Shown: one piece after another, positions 1-7,645 of the stretch | Layout: each line of letters begins with the position of its first letter | Numbering within the stretch: position 1 is the stretch's first letter | Origin: Alphaproteobacteria bacterium | GTDB lineage: Bacteria > Pseudomonadota > Alphaproteobacteria > UBA6615 | Length of the DNA: 64,000 nucleotides | Direction of reading: 5' to 3' | Assembly (NCBI GenBank): GCA_021774445.1 | Contig: JAJFJA010000067.1 | Coordinates: forward strand, 1 to 64,000 | Made by a program: the position numbers and the translations under genes | The notes under the pieces: model-generated | What the model was told of the DNA's origin: nothing | The model's database searches: none | The model's input: the letters and a program-made list of their open reading frames with translations, nothing else

Positions 1-420
1 CGGCACTCCCGGGGTCTCGACTGTGGATGTGGGCCAGGCCCGGCGCTGGCGCAAATGTTTGCCGAGGCAGGGCACGCGGTCGCCCTCTACGACCCTTACT
101 ATGCCGCCGACGAATCCGTCCTGTCCGCGCGGTACGATTTCATCACCCTGAGCGAAGTCGTCGAACATCTGGCCGAACCGGGTAGGGAATTGGATCGCTT
201 GTGGAACGGCCTCGCTGCGGGCGGTTGGCTCGGTATCATGACCAAACGGGTCCGTGACCAGGCGGCGTTCGGGACCTGGCACTACATCACTGATCCCACC
301 CACATCGGTTTCTTCTCCGAAGCCACTTTCCAATGGCTGACCGGGCGCTGGTCGGCGATGGGAATTCCGGCGGCCCTAGTGATTACAGGAAATGATGTGG
401 TGTTGATTGAGAAGGGTTAG
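1..420 (+). CDS. Class I SAM-dependent methyltransferase, 5' end outside the window
   Basis: The reading frame is open from the first base and ends with TAG at 418-420, so only the C-terminal 139 residues are visible. The first residues contain a glycine-rich SAM-binding motif I (LDCGCGPGP, near bases 16-42). It is followed by an acidic strand end (LYDPYY) and a motif resembling the SEVVEHL segment of Methyltransf_23-like enzymes. The tail matches small-molecule methyltransferases that carry an HY-x-x-DPTH motif. The substrate cannot be read from the sequence. The last 339 bases recur at 2211-2549, and a short piece recurs at 2759-2854, so this is the best-preserved member of a decayed repeat family. 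Confidence 0.75.
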   Translation, partial: RHSRGLDCGCGPGPALAQMFAEAGHAVALYDPYYAADESVLSARYDFITLSEVVEHLAEPGRELDRLWNGLAAGGWLGIMTKRVRDQAAFGTWHYITDPTHIGFFSEATFQWLTGRWSAMGIPAALVITGNDVVLIEKG

Positions 421-532
421 GCGGAATGCGCGGATCTGATGCGGGAGGACGCGCGGGGGTGAGGGCGTGTGCGGCCGCCCCCACTCGCTAGGCCGGTTTA
501 CGGTTCCCAGGTTTTCTGATCAGGCTTTCATC

Positions 533-1363
533 TCAACGCGGCTTGTAACAGATGACCTGGATAGGATGGGTTCGACCTTCCTCAATATTTCGGGCGGCGT
601 TTTTTGTTTTGGCCGGTGCCGTTTGCCCCATCAGAATGTGCGCCCCGAAAGGGGGCAGGGCGTCTTGAGCGGCAAGTTCCATGCTGCGCTTGTAGCCCGC
701 GTGGTATTTCGCACCCGTGTCCTCGACCGCGACATCAACGAACCCAGCCCCTTCGAGATAGGCCACGGTGTCCACCGGGGTCACCAGATAAGCCCCGCTG
801 CCATCTTCTGACCAGGGCAGCGGATAGTGCGGATTACCTTGTGGTCCAAGACCGTGTTCGGTGAGCGCAAAGAACGCGCCGGGTTTCAGCACTCGAAACG
901 CTTCGCCGAAGAACTGGGCGCGATTGGTGATATTCATGGTCACGTGCTGGGTGTAGCCGCCCTCGAACGTCGCGTCGCCATAGGGCAGATGCTGCCCATC
1001 ACCCAATTCAACCTCTACCTGCCCCGCCATTTTCAGCAGGGCGGTCAGTTTATTGGCCGCCTCGACAAACGATTCGGTGATATCGATGCCACTGACCCGG
1101 CAGTCGAAGCGGTCCGCCAGATAACGCGCCGGTCCACCGATGCCGCAACCGATATCAACTATGTGGTCACCGGCCGCAATCGGCAGAGCGTCGGCCAGTT
1201 CAACGGTCGCCGGAAACCCGCGTGCGTGGAAATGGTCGACCGGTGCCATTTGTTCCATCGTCACGGTGGCGGGCGAAATCGATGCCGCCTCCATCGCCTT
1301 GACGATCCGGGCATAGACATCACCGGTGCCCCAGTGATCCGAAATCGATTTTAGGTCCGCCAT
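533..1363 (-). CDS. SAM-dependent methyltransferase, sarcosine/dimethylglycine methyltransferase-like
   Basis: This 276-residue class I methyltransferase has motif I (VDIGCGIGG) at about residues 69-77 and a TQHVTMNI segment in the region where glycine-betaine pathway methyltransferases carry similar residues. The C-terminal half (EHGLGP...YPLPWS) also resembles the sarcosine/dimethylglycine N-methyltransferase and UbiE-like families. I chose the ATG at 1361-1363 because a GGAG sits about seven bases upstream; in-frame starts further out, such as 1373-1375, lack a clear ribosome site. It is transcribed away from the cytochrome gene at 1650, with a perfect hairpin between them. The actual methyl acceptor is unknown; a role in betaine synthesis is only suggested by family resemblance. 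Confidence 0.75.
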   Translation of the reverse strand: MADLKSISDHWGTGDVYARIVKAMEAASISPATVTMEQMAPVDHFHARGFPATVELADALPIAAGDHIVDIGCGIGGPARYLADRFDCRVSGIDITESFVEAANKLTALLKMAGQVEVELGDGQHLPYGDATFEGGYTQHVTMNITNRAQFFGEAFRVLKPGAFFALTEHGLGPQGNPHYPLPWSEDGSGAYLVTPVDTVAYLEGAGFVDVAVEDTGAKYHAGYKRSMELAAQDALPPFGAHILMGQTAPAKTKNAARNIEEGRTHPIQVICYKPR

Positions 1364-1495
1364 CGTGCTCTCCATCGCGCTTACCCGATATAGGATCGCG
1401 CTTATCTTCGCGGCGGTCCAGAACGCATCCGCCGACAAACGGCGGCGGTTTTTGCGGACCCGCGGCAGCACCCTCTTTCATCCGACCAGCACCTG

Positions 1496-1539
1496 CCGCA
1501 TGGGCCCCGATGACCGGGCGGTCATCGGGGCCCATGCGG
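1496..1539. repeat. Perfect 20-bp inverted repeat (hairpin) between divergent genes
   Basis: The left arm at 1496-1515 and the right arm at 1520-1539 are exact reverse complements, separated by the four bases GGGC. The stem is very GC-rich. It lies between two divergently transcribed genes, where a terminator is not expected, and no T-run follows on either strand. It could be a REP-like palindrome, a regulator site or a cruciform-forming element. I found no second copy in the window. Confidence 0.85.
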
Positions 1540-1649
1540 GTCAAGGGCGTGACGCCTGCCCAATGGCTGTGTCGGCGATTGCCTGCTATGATGGCGCAGG
1601 GCGCGCATGGGGCATCGTCGACTGTGCCGCATAGCAGGGAGACAGGCCG

Positions 1650-2114
1650 ATGATGGGACGAATTCGATTGGTGGCGGCCGCTGCGGTGCTTAGTCTTGCC
1701 AGCGCCGCGCCGGTCCCGGCCAGCGAACATGGGTTGTCGTCGGTGGCCGGCTATTACCTGCCGTTCGCCAGTTCCGACGTCGGGCGGGATTTTTTCGTCA
1801 GCACCGGATGTGTGATCTGTCACTCCGTTAACGGCGTCGGCGGCGCGATTGGTCCGGCGTTGGACGCCGAACCGTTTCAAACCCAATTGAATCCTTTTGA
1901 GTTCGCCGCGCGCATGTGGCGCGGCGCCGCCGCCATGATCGCCCTGCAAAACCTGGAACTCGGTTTTCAGCTCGCGTTGACCGGCGAGGAATTGGCGAAC
2001 ATCGCGGTTTTCCTCAACGACCTAGAGGCCCAGGCGACGTTCAGCGAGGACGAGATCACCGACGAAATTCGCCTGCTGATGCGCTCCGACGCGCTCGAAG
2101 GGCTGGACCTCTAA
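1650..2114 (+). CDS. Exported class I c-type cytochrome
   Basis: This 154-residue protein begins with a typical signal peptide (hydrophobic residues 7-20, followed by PVPAS) and carries one heme c attachment site, CVICH, at residues 54-58. The segment RGAAAMIALQN in the second half supplies a methionine that could be the sixth heme ligand. The next stretch (LTGEELANIAVFLND) matches the terminal helix of small class I cytochromes c. A GGGAG lies about ten bases before the ATG pair at 1650/1653. It is most likely a periplasmic electron carrier; the partner is unknown. It lies between two copies of the methyltransferase fragment, so it belongs to the rearranged segment. Confidence 0.8.
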   Translation: MMGRIRLVAAAAVLSLASAAPVPASEHGLSSVAGYYLPFASSDVGRDFFVSTGCVICHSVNGVGGAIGPALDAEPFQTQLNPFEFAARMWRGAAAMIALQNLELGFQLALTGEELANIAVFLNDLEAQATFSEDEITDEIRLLMRSDALEGLDL

Positions 2115-2210
2115 GCCGGTTACAGCGCCAGCGCGCCGTTGGGGCGTTGCGGCCGGACCACGATGTCTGGCTTCGGCTAGGCTTGGAAGTCACGGCCGCA
2201 TCGCTGGTAC

Positions 2211-2549
2211 GCCCGCTACGACCCCTACTATGCCGCCGACGAATCCGTCCTGTCGGCGCGGTACGATTTCATCATCCTGAGCGAAGTCGTCGAACATCTG
2301 GCCGAACCGGGCAAGGAACTGGATTGCTTGTGGAATGGCCTCGCCGCGGGCGGCTGGCTCGGTATCATGACCAAACGGGTCCGTGACCAAGCGGCGTTCG
2401 GGACCTGGCACTATATCAGCGACCCCACCCACATCGGTTTCTTCTCCGAAGCCACTTTCCAATGGCTGACCGGGCGCTGGTCGGCGATGGGAACTCCGGC
2501 GACCCTGGTGATTGCAGGGAATGATGTGGTGTTGATTGGGAAGGGTTAG
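2211..2549 (+). pseudogene. 5'-truncated second copy of the methyltransferase at 1-420
   Basis: Bases 2211-2549 align without any gap to 82-420, at a constant offset of 2129. By hand I count about 22 differences, roughly 93% identity, and both end in the same TAG. Motif I and everything upstream are missing, so the copy cannot encode a working SAM-dependent enzyme. An ATG exists inside (2328), but the product would lack the cofactor site. Many of the differences are silent, which suggests the sequence was under selection for some time after duplication or was acquired from a relative. Confidence 0.85.
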
Positions 2550-3112
2550 GCGGATGACGCCGGATGTCAGATCTGAGACTGCGGCATTCACGAAGACGCA
2601 TGCGGAATAATCCTGCGTGGCACACTTCAAAATACCGCCGACGGCGACGCATACAGGGTGCCGGCAACCATCCACGACCCGGCCATCGGGACGGAGATCG
2701 CCGAGGCACTGGGGGAGATCGGTTACCCGAATTGAACGCTGTTCGTCTCGCGCATGAGGCGCGGCGCAGCTGCGCGCGGCTGGTTCGTTATCATGACCAG
2801 CTCGTCTGCGACCAAGAGGCGTTCAGGACCTGGCACTACATCAGCGACCCCACCACACCGAAAAACGCGCTACCCGTGCCGCTTGACATCCAAGGGCTAT
2901 GTTCCCTATATGTTCTTCAACCTTCGGGCGCAACACAATTGGTACGTATAGGTCGCCGGCGCGAAATCGTGACGCTCCCAATCAGGCTTGCGGGGGTCTA
3001 TTGGGTTTCGGATCGTCGCTCGACCGTCTTGCGGATCGCTTCGCCCTCCGGCTTAAATGTAGGTTGAGGGAGCTATCCAAGAAAAAATAGCAAGTGCAGG
3101 CAGGCTGATCCA
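2550..3112. other. Decayed non-coding stretch with gene debris
   Basis: No intact gene is supported here. A frame ending with TGA at 2733-2735 reads as a plausible protein C-terminus (VPATIHDPAIGTEIAEAL), but it has no credible start and I could not assign a family. Bases 2759-2854 are a third vestige of the methyltransferase. From about 2880 the base composition drops toward that of the following lower-GC insert. A 63-codon frame (2899-3090) ends just before the peptidase-macro gene, but it shows no helix-turn-helix or other domain I recognise. Confidence 0.6.
2759..2854 (+). pseudogene. Vestigial third copy of the methyltransferase fragment
   Basis: The sequence from the GGCGCGGCGC stretch to GCGACCCCACCA corresponds to about 2336-2431 of copy two. 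It keeps the TCATGACCA, GCGTTC(A/G)GGACCTGGCACTA and CATCAGCGACCCCACC blocks. The translated motif EAFRTWHYISDPT matches QAAFGTWHYISDPT of the second copy. Substitutions and frame changes disrupt everything around it. It is a remnant only, and the match ends where the lower-GC segment begins. Confidence 0.7.
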
Positions 3113-4450
3113 TTGACCTACCCAAAAGGAATAAGCTGGACGAACAGATCCGTCCTGGAGTTCGCTGGAGATGAGAATCCTATTAGCGCTGTCGAACGCG
3201 CTTCTCGGGAACTTGTGCTGAAAGCGAGAGAAGCCGGTTGGAGCGGACCTCCATTCAATCCAGTTCATATTGCCAACCTGATGCGTGTGCCTATTGATGC
3301 GACATCAACTGTCGCGGACGCGCGGACCGTTAGCACACCTCATGGCCCGCGAATTGAGTACAACCCTAAACAGGTGAGAGAAAGGGTTCGGTTTTCGATA
3401 GCGCATGAGCTTGCTCACTTGTTGTTTCCTGATGTTGCCGAACGCACCAGGCATCGGGGCGGTACCCCCCAGATCAAGGACGACTGGCAGCTCGAACTCT
3501 TGTGCAACCTAGCGGCATCTGAATTTGTCATGCCAATTGGCAGCATTCCATCAAAGGATAAGATCGCAGGTATCGAAGATTTGATGGTTGAAAGGCGTAA
3601 GTTTGACGTCTCGGCAGAGGCGTTTCTTATTCGAGTTACAAAGACGTCTGTCGAGCCGGTCGGTATGTTTTGTGCCTCGCCAACATTGGAAGGACAAAAC
3701 CGTCCTGCGTACCGCATCGACTATTTTATCCCATCTATGACGGCACCATCCGTGAGTATAGTGGGTCTTAGACTTCCTAAAGACAGCGTCGTAAGTCGCT
3801 GTACTGCGATTGGATACAGCGACCATGCGCATGAGGATTGGGCCGGCGATGATCTAAGAATAGAATGTGTGGGAATCCCTGGGTACCCAGGTAGCAGTTT
3901 GCCGAGAGTCGCTGGAATTATCCGGTTTGATTCACCGAGGAGCGACAGGCACCCGATTCGCTATGTTCATGGCAACGCTTTGGAGCCACGAGGAGACGGC
4001 CTGAAGCTAGTCTGTCAACTTGTGAATGATCGCGCTCGTACCTGGGGTGGTGGCGTTGCCAAGCGCGCAGCCCGAAAGTTTCCTGATGCCCAACGGGAAT
4101 TCTCGACTTGGATTGGTAGCATTCCGATGGAGGAGCGATTAGGGACCGTACATTTTTCCACCGAAAAGGACGATGTTGTGATTGCGAGCTTGATCGCCCA
4201 GGCCGGATTCGGAAAGTCGGAGACTCCGCGTATTAGATATTCTGCCTTGGAACGTTGCCTGAAGGCCATTGCCGATTTTGCCCGGGAAGCAACTGCCTCG
4301 ATACACATGCCTAAGATTGGCACCGGTGCAGCAGGGGCTAGTTGGGATGCAGTCGAAGAACTAATTGACTATTGTCTTATTAAGGATGGATTATCAATAA
4401 CAGTATATGATCTGCCGCCTAAGCGCGCTCAGTTCAGGCTGTTCGATTGA
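3113..4450 (+). CDS. ImmA/IrrE-type metallopeptidase fused to a macro domain
   Basis: This is a 445-residue two-domain protein. Residues about 25-175 form an ImmA/IrrE (M78) zinc peptidase with HELAH at 98-102 and a likely third ligand, Glu137, in ASEFVMP. Residues about 281-436 form a macro domain of the TARG1/DarG-like type: IRYVHGNALE at 282-291, VND then WGGGVA at 304-316, HMPKIGTGAAGASW at 398-411, and a terminal TVYDL. Macro domains bind or remove ADP-ribose; ImmA-type peptidases usually cleave a repressor. In my memory-based comparison, the position of the TARG1 catalytic aspartate is alanine here. TTG at 3113 is the only usable start after the in-frame stop at 3065. Base composition is visibly lower in GC than the neighbours, suggesting transfer. 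The stop overlaps the next start. Confidence 0.8.
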   Translation: MTYPKGISWTNRSVLEFAGDENPISAVERASRELVLKAREAGWSGPPFNPVHIANLMRVPIDATSTVADARTVSTPHGPRIEYNPKQVRERVRFSIAHELAHLLFPDVAERTRHRGGTPQIKDDWQLELLCNLAASEFVMPIGSIPSKDKIAGIEDLMVERRKFDVSAEAFLIRVTKTSVEPVGMFCASPTLEGQNRPAYRIDYFIPSMTAPSVSIVGLRLPKDSVVSRCTAIGYSDHAHEDWAGDDLRIECVGIPGYPGSSLPRVAGIIRFDSPRSDRHPIRYVHGNALEPRGDGLKLVCQLVNDRARTWGGGVAKRAARKFPDAQREFSTWIGSIPMEERLGTVHFSTEKDDVVIASLIAQAGFGKSETPRIRYSALERCLKAIADFAREATASIHMPKIGTGAAGASWDAVEELIDYCLIKDGLSITVYDLPPKRAQFRLFD

Positions 4451-4749
4451 TACGAGAGAAATCAGAGCTTCGTATAGTGCTAGTCTCCGGCCCCATTTGT
4501 GCGGGTAAATCCGGTTTGACGAGTAGTTTTGAAAAACGATTTGGCGCGAGCATCGTCAGGACGCGTGACCTGATTCTAAGAGTCAAGCTGAGCGTGGTGC
4601 TGCTGGCCGCGCTTAGCCTTGGCGCCGGAGTCCGTGTCGGCCATGGCCGTGGCTGCGTACGCCGGCACCGCCAGCGCGGCCAGCAGGGCGCCGGCTATGG
4701 CAATTTTGATCTTTGGGTTCATGATGTTCGTCACCTTGTGCTGAATTGA
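4447..4749 (+). pseudogene. Truncated P-loop nucleoside/nucleotide kinase-like gene
   Basis: The frame starts at a TTG that overlaps the stop of the peptidase-macro gene (TTGA), implying translational coupling. Residues 8-45 look like the start of a P-loop kinase: strand RIVLVS, Walker A GPICAGKSG at about 15-23, then a helix and SIVRTRDLILR. After residue 45 (about base 4582) the translation becomes arginine- and glycine-rich. It now runs antisense to a separate signal-peptide gene, so the native 3' part has been lost at a recombination junction. The original substrate cannot be judged; kinases with similar starts act on nucleotides. Confidence 0.65.
4576..4722 (-). pseudogene. Small exported protein gene, probably 3'-truncated
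   Basis: The 48-residue frame from the ATG at 4720-4722 opens with a clear signal peptide: MNPKIKIAIAG, then an alanine/leucine-rich core ending in AYA. A short hydrophilic tail follows (DTDSGAKAKRGQQHH). An AAGGTGA lies about nine bases upstream of the ATG. The frame ends within a few bases of the point where the kinase on the other strand also loses homology (about 4582). I read it as the genuine 5' end of a host gene cut by the neighbouring insertion. No family is assigned. The rest of the gap up to 4882 shows no further gene. Confidence 0.45.
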
Positions 4750-4882
4750 AATTCGGCCAGGGTCGGAATGTTGCGGCGCGAATATGGCCGGATTGGGGCA
4801 GAAGACCCGCTCTACCATGCTGTTCAGCGCAACACAGTGTGAACAGCCGCGGACAATTGTCTTGCTGCCTTTTGTCGCCCTT

Positions 4883-6421
4883 TCAGGGATCCCCTTGTTT
4901 TTGGTCCGGTCTGTCCGAGCCGGGTAGGCCCAACTCCCCCCACATCGCGTTCACCCGTTCCACCACCTCATCCGACATCGCCAGTTTCCGGCCCCATTCG
5001 CGGCTGGTCTCCGGGGGCCATTTGTTCGTCGCGTCGAGGCCGGCTTTGCCGCCGAGGCCGGACTCGGGGGAGGCGAAGTCTAGGTAGTCGATGGGGGTGT
5101 TTTCTATGAGCGTGATGTCGCGCACCGGGTCCATGCGGGTGGAGACGGCCCACATGACGTCTTTCCAGTCGCGGGCATCGATGTCGTCGTCCACGACGAT
5201 AACCCATTTGGTGTACATGAACTGCCGCAAGTAGGACCACACCGCCATCATTATCCGCTTGGCGTGGCCGGCGTAGGCCTTGCGGATGGAGACCACGGCG
5301 ATGCGGTAGGAGCAGCCTTCCGGCGGCAGCCAGAAATCGACGATCTCGGGGAATTGCTGTTGCAGCAGCGGGATGAAGACCTCGTTGAGGGCCTCGCCGA
5401 GGATGCTGGGCTCGTCCGGCGGGCGGCCGGTGAAGGTGCTGAGATAGATCGGGTCGCGGCGCATGGTGATGGCGCTGACGTGGAACACCGGGAAGGGCTC
5501 GACGGCGTTGTAATAGCCGGTGTGGTCGCCATAGGGCCCCTCGTCACCATACTCGTCGAGAGACACATGGCCTTCGATGACGATCTCGGCGGTGGCGGGG
5601 ACCATCAAAGGGACGGTCTTGGCGGGAACGAGCTCAACGCCGGCGCCGCGCAGCATGCCGGCGAACTGATACTCGCTGAGGGTGTCGGGGACGGGGGTGA
5701 CGGCGGCGAGGATGGTGGCCGGGTCGGCGCCGATAATCGCGGCGGCCGGCAGCGGCTCGGTGTTCTGCTGGGCCCAGCGGGCGTGGTGCTGGGCGCCGCC
5801 GCGGTGCTTGAGCCAGCGCATCAGGGTGGTGTTCTTGCCGGTGACCTGCATGCGGTAGATGCCGAGATTGGCGCTGTCGGTGCGGTCGCCCTCGCCCTTT
5901 TGGCGCGGGTTGGGCCCTTGGGTGTCGACCTGGGGCCAGGTGATCAGGGGGGCGGGCTCGCCGGGACTGCAGGTCTGCTCCGGCAGTTGGGCGAGATCGA
6001 TGTCGGCGCCGGTGAGCACGACTTCCTGGCAGGGGGCGTTGCGTACGGTCTTGGGCTTCATGGCCAGGGCGGTTTTGAGCAGGGGCAGGGATTCCCAGGC
6101 CTCGCGCAGGCTGCTCGGGGGTTCGGGCTGGCGCAGGAAGGCCAGGGTCTCGCCGACCTCGCGCAATTGGCCGGGTTCGCGGCCCATGCCCCAGGCGACG
6201 CGCTCGACGGTGCCGAAGAGGTTGCACAGCACCGGCATGTCATAAGGGGTGCCGTCGGCGCGGATCGGGTTCTCGAACAGCACCGCCGGGCCGCCCTGGG
6301 CCAGCAGGCGGGTCTGGATCTCGGTCATTTCGAGCACCGGGGAGACCGGATGGGTGACCCGGACGAGGCGGCCATCCTGCTCCAACCGAGCCATGAAATC
6401 GCGTAAACTGGCGTAGGGCAT
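4883..6421 (-). CDS. ubiD: UbiD-family 4-hydroxy-3-polyprenylbenzoate decarboxylase
   Basis: This 512-residue protein is full length for UbiD, the prenylated-FMN-dependent decarboxylase of ubiquinone synthesis. Recognisable blocks are the N-terminal MPYASLRDFMARLE, the cofactor-region NLGIYRMQ at about 186-193, and EGPYGDHTGYYN at about 294-305. The central glutamates and arginines of the active site are retained. A UbiX-type partner that makes prenyl-FMN is not in the window. ubiA lies about 1.4 kb away on the same strand, supporting a quinone role over the catabolic decarboxylases of the same fold. The ATG at 6421 gives a standard N-terminus. Confidence 0.93.
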   Translation of the reverse strand: MPYASLRDFMARLEQDGRLVRVTHPVSPVLEMTEIQTRLLAQGGPAVLFENPIRADGTPYDMPVLCNLFGTVERVAWGMGREPGQLREVGETLAFLRQPEPPSSLREAWESLPLLKTALAMKPKTVRNAPCQEVVLTGADIDLAQLPEQTCSPGEPAPLITWPQVDTQGPNPRQKGEGDRTDSANLGIYRMQVTGKNTTLMRWLKHRGGAQHHARWAQQNTEPLPAAAIIGADPATILAAVTPVPDTLSEYQFAGMLRGAGVELVPAKTVPLMVPATAEIVIEGHVSLDEYGDEGPYGDHTGYYNAVEPFPVFHVSAITMRRDPIYLSTFTGRPPDEPSILGEALNEVFIPLLQQQFPEIVDFWLPPEGCSYRIAVVSIRKAYAGHAKRIMMAVWSYLRQFMYTKWVIVVDDDIDARDWKDVMWAVSTRMDPVRDITLIENTPIDYLDFASPESGLGGKAGLDATNKWPPETSREWGRKLAMSDEVVERVNAMWGELGLPGSDRPDQKQGDP

Positions 6422-6567
6422 GGGCTCTTAGAGCCCCATGGGCGGCGCGGCGTCAAGGGGCGCCAAGCGCGCGGCTCGCCTGACGTCCCCGGGGTTAGTT
6501 TTTCGATAAGTCGGGCATAGTATGGTGGATATGGTCTTCGTATGAAGTTTTCAGGGGCTTTTTGACC

Positions 6568-6942
6568 ATGGCAGACAAGTTTTGGGTCGTCGGCGGCGAG
6601 TATACCGATACCTCCTTCAGTGAGATCGTCGGCGGTGGCGCGGAGACGCGCGAAGGCCCGTTCGAGAGTATCGAAGCGGCCCGCTTGGCCTGGTCGGGCC
6701 TGTCCATGGCGCAAGTCGACAATGCCCATGCGCGTTATCGCATCGAGTGCGACGGGGCGGAGGCCTATTGGGTGATCGGCGGCACGTACACCGACACCGA
6801 CTTCACGACGATCATCGACGGCTTGAACGAGGAGCGATTCGGGCCCTATGACAGCCGAGGCGAGGCGATGGACGTATGGCGCGGCAAAGCCTGGTCGACG
6901 GTCGACGAGGGCTATGTACGCTACCGGATCGAAGAGATTTAG
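6568..6942 (+). CDS. Protein with two tandem DUF4170 modules
   Basis: The 124-residue product consists of two similar halves. Residues about 3-60 run from KFWVVGGEYTDTSF to AHARYRI, and about 66-124 from AYWVIGGTYTDTDF to GYVRYRIEEI. Each half has the W-V-(I/V)-GG-x-YTDT start and the (E)GP(F/Y)xS block I associate with the alphaproteobacterial DUF4170 family, which is normally a single module of about 80 residues. No function is established and no catalytic motif is visible. I preferred the ATG at 6568 over the TTG at 6562. The next gene starts 14 bases downstream, so the two probably share a transcript. Confidence 0.75.
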   Translation: MADKFWVVGGEYTDTSFSEIVGGGAETREGPFESIEAARLAWSGLSMAQVDNAHARYRIECDGAEAYWVIGGTYTDTDFTTIIDGLNEERFGPYDSRGEAMDVWRGKAWSTVDEGYVRYRIEEI

Positions 6943-6956
6943 CTGACCTGGATCGA

Positions 6957-7622
6957 ATGGACGACTGGCTGAGTCGGGCGCTGGGTTACCCCTATGAGGC
7001 GCCGGGGCACTCGTTCACCCTGCGCGGTGACGCCGTGGCGGCCTTCGCGCCGAACGCCACCGCCGGGCGGACCGCGGTGCTGGCCTATGGCTCGAACCGG
7101 GCGCCGGCACAGCTAAGACGGAAATTCGCCGCGCCGGATACGGTGCTGCCGGTACAGCAAGGCTGGCTGGCCGACCATGACGTGGTCTATTCGGCTCACC
7201 TCACCGTGTATGGCTCGGTGCCGGCGGCCCTGCGGCGGCAGCCGGGCTGCCGGGTGGCGGTGGCGATCACCTGGCTCGACGACGGGCAACTGGCGGCGAT
7301 GCATGCAACCGAGGTGTCGGCGGAGAATTACAGCTATGAGCGGCTGGATGTGGTGCTGGCGCTCGACGGCGGCGGGTATGCCGAGGCGGTGTTCGGCTAT
7401 GCGGGGACGCGGGGGCATTTGGAACAACATGGCGATGCCATCGCGCTGGCCGAAATCGCCGCAGAGGGCCGGACATTGCCGGCGTTGGCGCAACGTGACG
7501 CGTTGACCCTGGTGCGCGACCGGTTGGCGCCCGATGTGGCGCTGGACGCCTTCATCGAAGCGACGATCAAGGATCACGACCTGCGGCGGCGGCGGATCGC
7601 GGCGCTGCAGAGGGGCGATTGA
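6957..7622 (+). CDS. Uncharacterised protein with gamma-glutamylcyclotransferase-like AYGSN motif
   Basis: The 221-residue protein has an LAYGSNRAPAQL segment near residue 45. It resembles the (Y/F)GSN phosphate-binding loop at the start of gamma-glutamylcyclotransferase-fold proteins. The usual catalytic glutamate of that fold could be the one in MHATEVSAENYSYERL, but the rest of the protein diverges, so the activity is uncertain. No signal peptide or membrane helix is seen. It follows the DUF4170 gene by 14 bases and converges on ubiA; the gap holds a repeat element. I do not assign a reaction. Confidence 0.6.
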   Translation: MDDWLSRALGYPYEAPGHSFTLRGDAVAAFAPNATAGRTAVLAYGSNRAPAQLRRKFAAPDTVLPVQQGWLADHDVVYSAHLTVYGSVPAALRRQPGCRVAVAITWLDDGQLAAMHATEVSAENYSYERLDVVLALDGGGYAEAVFGYAGTRGHLEQHGDAIALAEIAAEGRTLPALAQRDALTLVRDRLAPDVALDAFIEATIKDHDLRRRRIAALQRGD

Positions 7623-7645
7623 GTCGGACGGTAATCTCCAGCGCC

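Noticed and set aside
2899..3090. Short frame just upstream of the peptidase-macro gene as a possible XRE regulator
   Set aside because: ImmA genes often follow such a regulator, but this 63-residue frame shows no helix-turn-helix pattern.
5264..6406. A 380-codon plus-strand frame across ubiD
   Set aside because: It is a mirror of the UbiD coding sequence, low in complexity and without any start context or homology.
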